NCBI GenBank assembly: GCA_037576215.1
Contig: JBANDB010000017.1
Span: forward strand, 744,001 to 808,000
Source of the DNA: Armillaria gallica
Lineage: Eukaryota; Basidiomycota; Agaricomycetes; Agaricales; Physalacriaceae
DNA length: 64,000 nt
Reading direction: 5' to 3'
In this document: piece after piece, positions 46,601 to 57,189 of the stretch
Layout of the letters: the number at the start of each line of letters is the position of its first letter
Numbering within the stretch: position 1 is the first letter of the stretch
Made by a program: the position numbers and the translations under genes
The notes under the pieces: generated by a model
Database searches by the model: none
The model's input: the letters and a program-made list of their open reading frames with translations, nothing else
Told to the model about the DNA's origin: nothing

Positions 46601-47745
46601 GCCCATATTTGTACGCCTCAAGTAGTGGATGAAAGAGCGCGAAAATTTAAGTTGGCTTTTCGACATCAGGTGCGTTCTTTCGTAGAACAACTCGGGGAAG
46701 CTGACCATTTTCTTCTGCAGGTCTCTTTAGTTTTTACTAGCAAGACGACTTCTATGTGCTCGACGCTGCCTACCATCTATGAGCTTCTCTTCGCTTAACT
46801 TGAGGACATCATGCTCGGGCAACGATTTTGTGGGAGGGCCCAAGAAAGCAAGGAAACCACGAGCGGACGGCTGACTTCTTCCCTGAGGACGTAGCCTTCA
46901 TCGGTGGTGGTCCGTGCGCTGACTGTCTGCGGGAATGTTGAAACGTTGTCGCAGCCAATAATGGTGGTAGGAAATGAAAGGTGCTGGGGATACAAGGAGA
47001 CAGGAGAACGAGTACTTCCCTTACACTTAGCCTTAGACTACAAATCCCTTAATCCATGCTAGGCCTCCGAGACCATTTCGAGCCTTGAAAATGACTTCTT
47101 TCCTTGTGTTCCGCATCTCCCTACTGGTGGCCTAAACCTAGCTTAGGCTAGCGAAGCGTAGCATGGCCTTAGAAACAGCTACCGATGAACATTGTACTTC
47201 AGAGCGAGCATTAAGATCAAGCTTGAGACCAGACTAGCATAGCGTAGCATAAATCCAGTCTAGCATAACACGAGACCTAGAACTAGCATAGCATAAAACT
47301 ACTGTACTCATAGGACTAACTAAGATTAGCGTAACACAGAAATATCCTATCTATCTCGGCGAGGTCCTTCTGTCCTATCATTGATGCCATCATCGTCACT
47401 ACTCTTGCGCTTGGTACCGCCAGTCTTAGCCGATGCGTTCGCAGCCATCGCGGATTTCCTTTTCGCCTGCGCAGCTTCCTTCAGGGCATTTGCAGTCCAT
47501 ATTGCCGCTGCTTTCTGTGCGTTAGTCAATACCGGTAGCGCATCATCCTAGGCCGCAACTCCTCTTCACGTTCTTCCTTATCGGCGGACCCTCGCATCAC
47601 CTTCTCCTCCGTGGCATTTGTAGCCTTCGCAGCTTCTTCAGCTTGGCGGCGGCGACGTCTTCCTCTTCTCTCGCTTGCTGTGCGGCAGCGTCCTCCTCCT
47701 CTTTCGTAGCCTCCGCAGCTTCTTCAGCTCACTTCATGTGCTTAG
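46601..47745 (-). pseudogene. Family V, copy 2
   Basis: Same layout as 11289-12553. Exon 1 keeps an arginine codon where copy 1 has a stop (near 47597), but has deletions in the Ala/Lys-rich helix and loses the SKRGK motif before the donor. The downstream exon keeps DEGYVLREEVSRPLVV and is shifted afterwards. Confidence 0.4.
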
Positions 47746-47759
47746 CATTGCAAATACGG

Positions 47760-48165
47760 TTCCTGCGTCACGTCTATTGACTGAGGCTAAAGCACAATGT
47801 ATGCACCGAACCAATTGTTGAGATGCGTGTGAGGAGCGAAGGATCTGCGGGCGTGCGAAGAGATGTCGACGGGCGTGAGCTGGAGGAGTGACGCGGAGGG
47901 AGATCTCGACTTTACGGATGGCGACGTGGATGGCCTCGATTCATCAATCATTTGTCTGGTATGTCATAGCATAATGTCTATTGACTGAAGCTAACAATGA
48001 GATACGGGCAGCGGACCGAGTGTTAAGACGACGCGTGCGGGGAGCAAAGGATCTGCGGGAAGGTGCGCGCGTGAGGAGAGATGCCGACGGGCATGAGCAG
48101 TTATTAGCCTGGATGGTACTTGGGGAGGAGTGACGCGGAGGGAGGCTGTCATGGAGAGACTGACA
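47760..48165 (+). repeat. S repeat, copy 4
   Basis: Two S blocks as at 12554-12995. The intron-like sequence keeps GTATGT but its 3' end reads ATACGGGCAG instead of ATGCAG. Confidence 0.6.
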
Positions 48166-48189
48166 AGAGTAGAAGGGACGGCTTGAGTT

Positions 48190-49720
48190 TCAGATCCAGG
48201 AAGACTTGACTGCGACTGTAGCGTAGTGGCAAGGAACTTGAGCTCGTCATTGGCGTCAGCGGTCGTCGTGTGATGGCCATGGTGGTGGTACAAGGTCAAG
48301 GTTTTTTCGTGATCGTTAGCTCCCACGTTGCTCACGTTTCTTCGACTCTTACCATCATCACCCTCAACGGCGGCACCACATTCTCTAACGCGCACATCGG
48401 CAAGGTCTGGTGCCCGTATGACCGACTCAAGCCTTCTGTTGAGGTCGCGCTCAATCATCTCAGAACGGCCTTGGATTTAGTGACCAAGCACAGGGATGCT
48501 TTGACTCGATCTAGGGGAGAAACCGACTCTGAGAGAAGAAAAGGTATGTTATCTTTGCCATCTGGTAATCATAGCCAGATTAAATATCTCTCATAGGGTC
48601 CCCTGCGCCACAAAGACGTCTACGAAGTTGCGATACGATGAACTCTTGGGCAAGAAACAACGCGCAGATGCAATATACGAACAAGACTATAATGAATGGC
48701 ACGACTTCAAGGCCTTTCTTGTTTGATGCAGTCACCGTCCCCATGGGAGGCAAAGTCCAAAATGGAGGTCGCAAGGGGCAACGAGTTCCTACTACACGAT
48801 GAGCCGATGAGCATATGTTCAGTTCATGTGGGTACTTCGCTCATTCTCAGGCGGCTTCGTATCCACGAGGGTAAGAATTTGTATGGACAATCAAACGAAC
48901 ACTGATACCCTCGTATCCACGGCATCGACATGGTCATCGTTGGGCGTTTTCCCCATCAAATCCTTCCAAGCGACTGTAAATCCAAGCTCGGCACCACTTC
49001 TAGCTGATCCTTCAAAAACCACAACACCGTCGCCACGGGGACCCGTTTATGTCGTCAACTATGCTTACTGATCCCAAGTTTAATGCTCCATTCTTGTACC
49101 AACTCCATCAACATGGAAGAGGACCCTCCTGGTATTCTTTGTCTTTGCGCCTCTCTTCCTGCAATCTCTGACGAATTGTCCTATACTAGCCGTGACATCG
49201 GGTCTGACTCCAACGTACAGACTACCTGTGGAAGGTCGAGGTACCGTCGACTACTTACTTCGGTTGTAAGGCGATGGAGCTGCGTCTTTAGCCCATTGTC
49301 ATCACTACCTATGCGGGTCTCATCCCAGACCTGGGCGTCAAGCAACACGGTTACTTGAGGGACTTTGCAAGATTTTCGATTCTATGATGGAATGGCGGTA
49401 GTGTCGTATACTATCGTGATTTGGTACTTGCGTCTGTCATTAGACACTTTTCTGGTTGCTAGGATGACGAGTAAATTAGCCCGTACAGTCGTGTTAGATA
49501 GATCCATTAATATATTTTCATTTGTAACAAGTGAAGGGAGGTGTCAGGACTTCGAGAGCGGGCTTGAAGAAGCCCTTGCGCCTTTGCTCAGGACGTGATA
49601 CTGGACCCCTCCGTCACTCCGCGGAACCTCTCTGGGCGTGTACGAGTCCGCGCACCGATGTGGAAACCGCTCCGCGCGCGCTAGAAGCTCGATAAAATCT
49701 GTGGGGAAGGACGCCAGTGC
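48190..49720 (+). pseudogene. Family X, copy 3
   Basis: Closely similar to copy 2, with SSTLTIITLNGGTTFSN, ALDLVTKHRDALTRSRG, the 54-nt intron, and an exon identical in part to that at 7050-7200 (KKQRADAIYEQDYNEW). Stops interrupt later exons. The end (49360-49440) shares TTTGCAAGATTTTCG and TGATTTGGTACTTGCG with copy 2 and with the end of the kinase-like copy B. Confidence 0.4.
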
Positions 49721-50084
49721 CCGACTCTCGCTCGACTTCAGTCAAAGAAGGTGTATATCTTTATCTTTCGCTGTCTTTCAGGACGTCCAGGGCCGGAAAC
49801 TGGAGAAGAACAAATCACATCTGAAAGGCAGTAGACTAAAGAATACTATACCAGATTCGCTGAGGCTGGGGCGAGCTAGTGGGTCCAGTCCTCTTCCTTC
49901 AGGTGCCGTGTTGCTTATCCAACTAAAAGGATAGTCTGAGCAAGACTGAGCTGCATGTATGTATGCGTCTATTGCAAGCCTTGTTGTGTCCCAAATACAT
50001 TGTACCACGAGAGAATAACCGTTCCGCACAGATATTCGCTACACCTTGCGCCTCTTCTTCGTAAGCTCCTTCAGCGGGGTTGAG
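49721..50084. other. Single-copy spacer
   Basis: A short frame with RLKNTIPDSLRLGRASGSS has no recognised family. No repeat similarity was found. Confidence 0.25.
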
Positions 50085-50540
50085 GCCTAGGTTGGTAATC
50101 GTTTGTAGCACTCTTTAGGACGATTTACTGTGCGGGATCGTACTGCTAGAGTCGTTAACTACAGATGAATCGGCGTAAATGGCGGGGTCTCGTAGGATAA
50201 CTACCAACATACCTGGAGCCATAGAGTAAGAACTCAGCTTTGGGATCGTAATCGATGGAATGGGGTGCGACGCTAGAGACCTTGGGGTTTACGCTGTATC
50301 GGCAAAATAACACATCGCCCAACACAGAAAATGAATAATAGGGTATACCTGTGATGCACTAGCACAGATATGCCAACGACGCTCGCAGCTCTTTCAATTC
50401 CTCCTGGATGCGTTCTGGGGCAGTGGAAATCGCAGTATTTTCGCCTTGCGTAAGATTGTTTTTCTGCTTCGACTAGCTGGTCATAGTAGCCGTAGACGGA
50501 TTCATGATGTGGTGCGACGGAGAACATAGCTTGGTGCTAG
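50085..50540 (-). pseudogene. Family Y fragment at a module junction
   Basis: Carries the last block (degraded), the intron and the helical exon (APHHESVYGYYDQLVEAEKQ is intact), then breaks in QSYARRKY where an inserted base shifts the frame. It ends just after the ATG-like AMFS equivalent and is followed by unrelated sequence. Confidence 0.6.
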
Positions 50541-51000
50541 TAGTAAGTCTGGAGGCCGAGTCATGTCGACCAGGCGGTGTTGGTTGTGATCACACATTTT
50601 GAGTGCGTCGCTCGGAGTAGACACTCTTCGCGGGGCGTTCCGAACATATGTGACATTCAGAGATACTCAGGGATAATACAAGAGTACGGAGCTAAAGATC
50701 GTATCGGCGTAATAGCGTGTAGTAAAATGGTCCAAGTTGTCTTTTTCCGGGTCGCAAGTGGATTGTAACTTTGCGAACTGTCATCAATTAGTGCGGGAAC
50801 GAGAAGGATTGGTGTACACGTCAAAGATGACGATGACTTGTGTGGAAGAGTGAGATACAGTCACCACGGAAGGAGGTCGATACCAAACGTAGCCGTGCCT
50901 GCCAAACACGATAGATGCACGGACCATCATGCACTGAATGAGCTAGTGAAAGGAAGGTTGGGAACACACATACGTAGCAGACTTAAGCGCATAAAGAGCA
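50541..51000. other. Single-copy spacer before module D
   Basis: No frame above 75 residues and no match elsewhere in the window. Nothing could be identified. Confidence 0.3.
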
Positions 51001-51280
51001 ACGGAATGGAAGCACCCAGCCAAACGCCGGCGCCGAGGCCAGTCCTTTCCAAGAAAAGGTGAGCACGCAGCAGTGGAAATCAGGCTCATGGGCACGCCAA
51101 AACGCTAGCACCGGCATCGAGGCCAACCATTTGCAAGAAACGGGTAGCACGCAGCAGCGGAGGTCGAGCTTATGAAACACTCGAAACGCGAGCATCAAGC
51201 TTGAAGCCAGCGTTGGCATCAAAGCCCACCAACGGAGGTCGGGCCCATGAAGACCTGGAAACGCAAACACTGAGTCGAGG
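51001..51280. repeat. Minisatellite of about 80 bp, three units
   Basis: Units with GCATCGAGGCCAACCATTTG, GGGTAGCACGCAGCAG and GAGGTCGAGCT or variants, better kept than the set at 29480. It sits at the same place relative to repeat P and the DUF6535 gene. Confidence 0.7.
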
Positions 51281-51939
51281 CGAATGGGACCGTGGTGATA
51301 GGTGGCGGTGAGAGAATAAATTTATGGTAAGCTACGTAGCAGCGTGAAGCCCTTGAATGAGAATTCTTCAGAACGGTGGATCGGTAGGAGCGTATTCATG
51401 AGACATGGTTATATTGAGCTTTGCAGATGCTAGTTGCGAGCGCAGTGAGTAGAATTGGTGGTCGTGGAGGAGTGGAGGAAGAGGACTGGTGGTAGTACCG
51501 ACGCAAGGTCCCAATGGTGTCGTGGTGGGCGGCTCTTCGGGTGTGTCCGCGGAAACAAATCGCTCGGAGAGGAATTCACCGCCCGACTTTTGCAAATTCA
51601 GGTGCCCACCGAGGCTGACTCCCGCCGACAACTATTATCAGCGATTCCAGCATGCAGATTCAGGACCACTACGAGAAAAACGATTCCAGCCCAATTCAGG
51701 AACAAAGATTTTCGGCGAGGTCGTAAATTCTGCTTGCCAGCAATGAATTGAACTGCCTGCTAGGACAACCTCGGCAAGAGCATAAGGCTGCCAGGCGGCA
51801 CTAGCCAGACAGGTAGATTGATCCCTGGCCCACCTGGTAAGGGAATACCAAATTAGGTTTCTGCGATGGGCCAATAGCAATATACAACAGCTTTGTTCTG
51901 TGACTTGCATCACTTTCATTCTCTTGTATACAGCTCACG
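51281..51939 (+). promoter_or_regulatory. Repeat P upstream of DUF6535 copy D (probable promoter region)
   Basis: Same order of landmarks as upstream of copies B and C, with the hairpin in the variant CAGGTAGATTGATCCCTG and the conserved ACTTTCATTCTCTTG stretch before the start codon. Confidence 0.5.
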
Positions 51940-54900
51940 ATGTCTAGTCCTCGGGAACCCAATGAAACGTCATCCAGCGAGTCGAAAGGAAAGGCGGTCG
52001 ATCCCTCCGAGCACCTCTTTGACGGTGGAGGAAATGCAGATGAAGCCGACAAGGACGAGGACGAGGAAGACGCGGAGTCAATCGATGAGGATAACGCGGT
52101 CAAGCCTCTGAATCCCGCGACGTCCTCCAAGGCGAAGAAGACTTTTGGGATGCACAAAGCACAGCCTAACGCGAGGAGAGGTATCACATCATCTTTACAT
52201 TCACAGCTGATATCTGACAGAATTTGTTAGGCAACGACCCATCCAACTATGAAGACAGATTCCCTGAGGATCCTATCTACGCAGAGACACTGCCAAATGC
52301 CAGAGTTTGGAGGACGCACCAGGCAGAGAGTGAAATCCACGACGCGAACATGGTTGAAGAAATCCGGGATAACGTCGACGTTCTCCTGGTTTTTGTGAGC
52401 AAAACATCTATCCGCGCTGCTGTTTCTAATGGTATCAACATAGGCTGGTCTTTTCTCCGCGGTTGTTACGACTTTTGTTGTCCAGACATCTCAGAGCCTG
52501 CAAGCCGATTATGCTCAAACCTCGGCATCTCTCCTTTTCGAATTGGTGCTCGTTCAACGTGCGATCGCCAATGGCTCTCCCGTTAACACAATTCCTGTCT
52601 CCTCACTCAACCCTCAGACCGCATTTGTACCCGCAGCTACAGATGTCTGGGTTAACGGATTGTGGTTCACCAGCTTGTTTCTCAGCCTGACAACAGCATT
52701 GGTAGCCGTTCTTGTGAAACAGTGGCTGCATCACTATGTTGTCCTCCCCTCTGGAACTCCACGCGACCGGTGCTTTGTTCGACAGTATCGATATTTGGGG
52801 TTCCAAAAGTGGCGGGTCGAGGTCATCGTTGGTGTGCTACCTGTTCTCATGCATTTAGCTTTAGCGCTATTTTTCATTGGATTATCGCTCTTCCTTCATC
52901 CCCTTCGAGCTGCTCTGTCATGGGTTGTTTGCACGGGAACCATACTGCTGATTGTGGCATATGTGATCGTGACCATCCTTCCTATGTGTTTCCCGCAATG
53001 CCCATACCGCACCCCACTCTGCGATCTCGCATACCCTCCCTACTTTTACATCACATCCTTAGTTCAGCCGCACTATCATCGACTCTGTCAGCTCTCGCAG
53101 CAATTCCTATACCGAACCCCGCTCTTCGATCTTGCATACCCTCCCTACATTTTCATCACATCCTCAGTTCATAAGCTCTACCGTCGACTCCTTCAGCTCC
53201 TGCAGTCAATAGCGAGCAGAGTCATCAGAACCGATGATTCTGGGAATGATCCTGGATGTGATTCTGGACGCAATCACATCACGGCTAAGCCAAACTCCTT
53301 GAAGCAGCTCGAGCTTGATGCAGTGGAGAAGGTGTCGCTTCGATTATCGGTCGAAGCATTGCATTGGCTATTTTCTACGTCGTCAAACCCTGCAGTTCAG
53401 ACTATCGTCCTGGAATCCATAGGCGGGCTACCTATGGAAGCACGGGTAGAAGCGGAACATGTTCTCCGTGGCAGTCCATCCGTTGCTGATGTTCAAGGGA
53501 ATCTACTGATGTCGCTGACTGAACAGCATGCCGGTAACTGGGGGTGGAGCATATCATTGGGAAAGGAGCGCAAGTTTGAACGTCTTCTACGCTCTGGCAT
53601 GTTCATCTCTAGGGTGAAGGAACCATGGGCTGTCATCATCGTTCCAGACCAACTGGGCAGAAATGAGTTTGGTGCTACTCTCATAACCCAGATCCGAAGG
53701 TTTTGTCAGTATATGGCCTCGAACTTGCAAGAGCCTGGTGTGTTTCTCCACAATATTCTATCCCTTGAGACGTCAGCAAAGTTTCCTCCCATCGTTTGGA
53801 AAAACCTCATCCAGTCGGCTACCGACTCCTGGGACCCCGACCTCTTTAACATTGATGACCAATTCCCAATGCTCCTTTGTTCAGCTGTGATTGAGAGTAG
53901 TATTGTTTGGACAGACATCCCAAAGAAGCAGCTATTTGCTTCACCGCTTGTTGTAGACTTTCAACAAGCGGTTGAGTACTTTCCTGAGATGGCGCTCAAG
54001 TATATGATGTGTTGGTTGTCGCCATTCGATCTGCTTCCTGGCGAGTACCTCGAGTGTCGGGTGTTGGCAGCTTCTATCCACCTCATGATCCATAGGCTTT
54101 CACAGTTAGCGTCAGGCACAGACACGTCTCAGACCCCTGAAGACCCCTTGCTGTTTGGGTTGTTCAATCTGATTGAACAATGGATTTCCAGTGGGAAGAA
54201 TCCCGACTCCGTTTGGAAGATACTCGAAGTGGTTATAATGAATACACCCATTTTCAGACAAAATGCACCCGATTCGAAGTATGATGTGTGCTCCTATTTC
54301 GTCCTGACACGCTACAGGGAATTCGTGCAGGAGCATAATCTCGCTTCACATATACATGCTCCTTCATCTGCCCTTCCGTTGCTTGTCACTTTCATGACCA
54401 CGCAATGGTCCACACTTCACACCTTTACCAGGACTGAAGAAGTGCTTGACTTCCTGGCGTCTTGTCTACAAGAGTGTTTTAGGCCTGCATATGATGTGTT
54501 TCATCAACAACGGTGCCTGAAGTTCCTCGCGGAGCAACCAGTGTCTTCATGGTCCGCATCGCTCCTCAGGGCATATGTCATTGGCATCGCCGCTGCAATA
54601 CACCCATCTCGCGGTGATCCCGAGGAGAATCAGACAATCTCACAAGCGATTGATTGTCTTCACGAGCCTGAAAATCTCTTTCTTGTGTGTTCTACCTTGG
54701 CAATTTATGATCTTGAACCAGTAGAAGAAGTTGCAGGAGACCCCGATATTATGACAGCTCTTGCTCAAATTCGGCCGCTTGATCCTGCGTGGGGTAATTG
54801 TCTTCAGAGACTTCGGGAGTTGGCTGAGGATGAAAACTTTTTTGTTGGATTAGAGGGAGAAGAACCAGATATCGAAGAACGGAGGTGTAATATGCGCGAA

Positions 54901-55284
54901 GCCATCAAGACGCTGGACAAATTCTTCTCAGGTATACCTCCTCATGCCACAGCGAGTTCGGAATTGGTACAGTTGCCTCCTACCTTACTTTCTCTCGATG
55001 TTTCTGAAGAGTCTTTAGCCAGGGCCGCTGCAACCTCAGTCTTGGTCGGATCGCGTAGGTCGCCTGCTACTTTGGCGTCGATCGCGACAACAGGAAGGGG
55101 AACATCCATTGACGGAACGTGGAATGCGTGCCACCCGCATTCCCACCGATGCTTCATCACCCTGCTAATGATCTCAGTCTCACGAATTGGGAATCTGAGT
55201 CTGTACTTACTACTTACACGTCCGCCGTGGTATTGGCGATTCACTACCAACGCCGACACCATATGCTGTCGTTGTATACAATAG
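51940..55284 (+). CDS. DUF6535 membrane protein, copy D, with C-terminal extension
   Basis: Exons 51940-52180, 52231-52394 and 52444-55284 with introns of 50 and 49 nt give about 1081 residues. N-terminus (single acidic unit), DUF6535 entry and four membrane segments are as in copies B and C, followed by two juxtamembrane PLxDLAYPPY units. The stop codon used by B and C (GGATGA) is changed to GGAAGG here, so the frame runs on for about 60 residues through sequence that is 3' flank in the other copies. The added tail contains several Cys and hydrophobic residues. Otherwise intact and probably expressed. Function unknown. Confidence 0.9.
53001..53205 (+). repeat. Tandem juxtamembrane repeat in DUF6535 copy D
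   Basis: Two in-frame units of about 105 bp (PLCDLAYPPYFYITSLV and PLFDLAYPPYIFITSSV, each followed by a basic HYHRL/LYRRL). Homologous to the pair in copy C but with different substitutions, so either both copies inherited the duplication and diverged, or it arose twice. Confidence 0.85.
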
Positions 55285-55378
55285 ACACGAAGATGACAAT
55301 TGTTACATTGATCTGCGCGTGCTGAAGAGAAAAGGGTATATCAGAGCTTTTACGCATGCTCAGTCCACCAATAAAATA

Positions 55379-56211
55379 TTAAATAAAGCGACTCAAGGTC
55401 CAAACTTTCAGCGGATTAATGTTGGTGATCGCTTGTAGCATTCCAGAGGACAGTTTACTGTGTGGGATCATACTGATAGAGCCGTTAACTATAGATGAAT
55501 CAGCATAAATGGTGGGGTCTCGTAGGATAACCACCGACTTACCAGGAGCCATCGAGGAAGAACTCTCGTATTTACACTTTGGGGTGGTAGGCGATGCTTT
55601 GGCGTTCGTGCTGTACCAGCAAAATAACGCATCACCCAACAGAGAAAATGAAGAATAGGACATACCTGTAGTCAACGACGCTGTTTCTTGGCCCAGTTCC
55701 GTCAATTCCTCCTAGATGCGTTGAGCAGGAGCAATGGCAGTCTTTCCGCTTTCGTAGGATTGTTTTTCTGCTTCGACTAGCTGGTCAGAGTAGCGATAGA
55801 TGGATTCGTGAAGGAGGACGTTGGAGAACATAGCTCGTGGTAGTCGTAAGTCGTCTCACTGAGCGTAAAAGATCACAATTCAAGAGTCCTACGTGCAGCC
55901 TCGTTCGAAGGTCTCAGACCGATGCAAAAACCAAAACCACGAAGGGCAGTACCGTACAAAGCGACGCGAAGTGTGGACACCCGCAACCATACATTCTTTC
56001 GCCATGCTTAGTACTGTATGAGCATGTTGTTGGTTCCACAGGGGCGGGGGGAGTATCCTGGTAGACATCCAGGATCGACAGTGTCACGGAAAAGACGCTG
56101 TGAAAGGCTGAGAAGTGGTGTCGTGGTTGGTGAACCCACCGGCTCTTCGGGCATGCGCCTAGCTGGATCGGACATCCCTGGACCCTCACCACGCTCTGCT
56201 GATGAGATCAC
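55379..56211 (-). pseudogene. Family Y, copy D
   Basis: The last block (STAPG-like replaced by SSMAPGKSVVILRDP) and the 55-nt intron (55611-55665) are kept. The helical exon has a TAG (EEL replaced by E-stop near 55710) and lacks the start of the coil. The upstream Pro/Ser-rich block is open only from 56211 to 56008. Confidence 0.4.
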
Positions 56212-56389
56212 CGTTTGGTGAGGAGGTCCGATTGAGGGCGTGGGTTTTGGCCTGGTCTCGCCGGTCCTGTTGTGGAATCTGGATGAAATACAAGGAAGTT
56301 CAATTCTCCCAATGAAGAGCCAAGGACAGATACTAACATATTATTTTTGCAAGTGTAAATTTGGTTGCCTTTTGGCATTTTGAAAGGAA

Positions 56390-56740
56390 GCATTGTCCGC
56401 GGAAACAAACCGCTCAGAGCTGCTCTCCTTTTTCAAATTCAGGTGCCAGGCGAGACTGCTAGTTGGGAACCACTGCCGACACCTTTTATCAGCGATTCCT
56501 GTGCGAGCATGCAGAGTAAGGAGTCAGGACCACGGCGAGATGAATGATTTCAGGCGGTAATTCAGGAACAAAGATTTCCAGGCAAGCTCGAAGCTTCTGC
56601 TTGCCAGCAATGAAAACTGCCCGTTCGGACAACCTTAACAAGAGCTTCACATAAAACTGTTAGGCGGCACTAGCCAGGGAGGTAGATTGATGCCTGATCC
56701 ACCGGGAAAGGTGATAGTGCCATGCGGAAGTGCCTTTCCA
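56390..56740. repeat. Repeat P, downstream copy of module D
   Basis: Landmarks TTATCAGCGATTCCTG, CTGCTTGCCAGC and GGCGGCACTAGCCAG are present. The hairpin arms are altered (GAGGTAGATTGATGCCTG). Confidence 0.75.
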
Positions 56741-56789
56741 GTTTTGAGAGTCTCACTATTGAGGGCGGTGCCATCGGAAGACATAGCAT

Positions 56790-57170
56790 GAGTCGTAGTG
56801 AACTGCGAGAGATAATAAACGGAGTATATTCAAAAAAGAACACAATCAAGGAGTGTCCAGATCAGTGCTAGCGTATTCTGCGGGTCATCCAACGATTTCG
56901 TCGACGAGGGTACCCCGAAGTGAACTGCGTTTCATGATAGTAGATAAATGGCATATCCGTCGCTGTAGTACTCGTAGACGTTGCGATGATGGCGACTAAG
57001 AAGCGATGAGCTGGAGCAAGATAGTGCTGAATCAGATAACGCACCTGTAGATTGCTCAGCCAACACGACCATTATCTCCCGATGCAAAACCCGTGCCCCT
57101 GTGATCTCTGCACTTGTCCTTAGTGGCTTTCTTATGACTCTGCTGCTGTGCCGTTGTCGATTAGCAGGAT
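56790..57170 (-). pseudogene. Family W, copy D
   Basis: Homologous to the other W segments, with a deletion in the exon that encodes the HETRS-type region and with stops. Unrecognised. Confidence 0.3.
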
Positions 57171-57189
57171 TATTCCAGAAATGCGTGCT

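Noticed and set aside
47991..48458. 155-residue minus-strand frame
   Set aside because: It covers the S repeat and the first exon of family X in antisense. In family X copy 1 the equivalent antisense frame has a different sequence, while the plus frame and its intron are kept.
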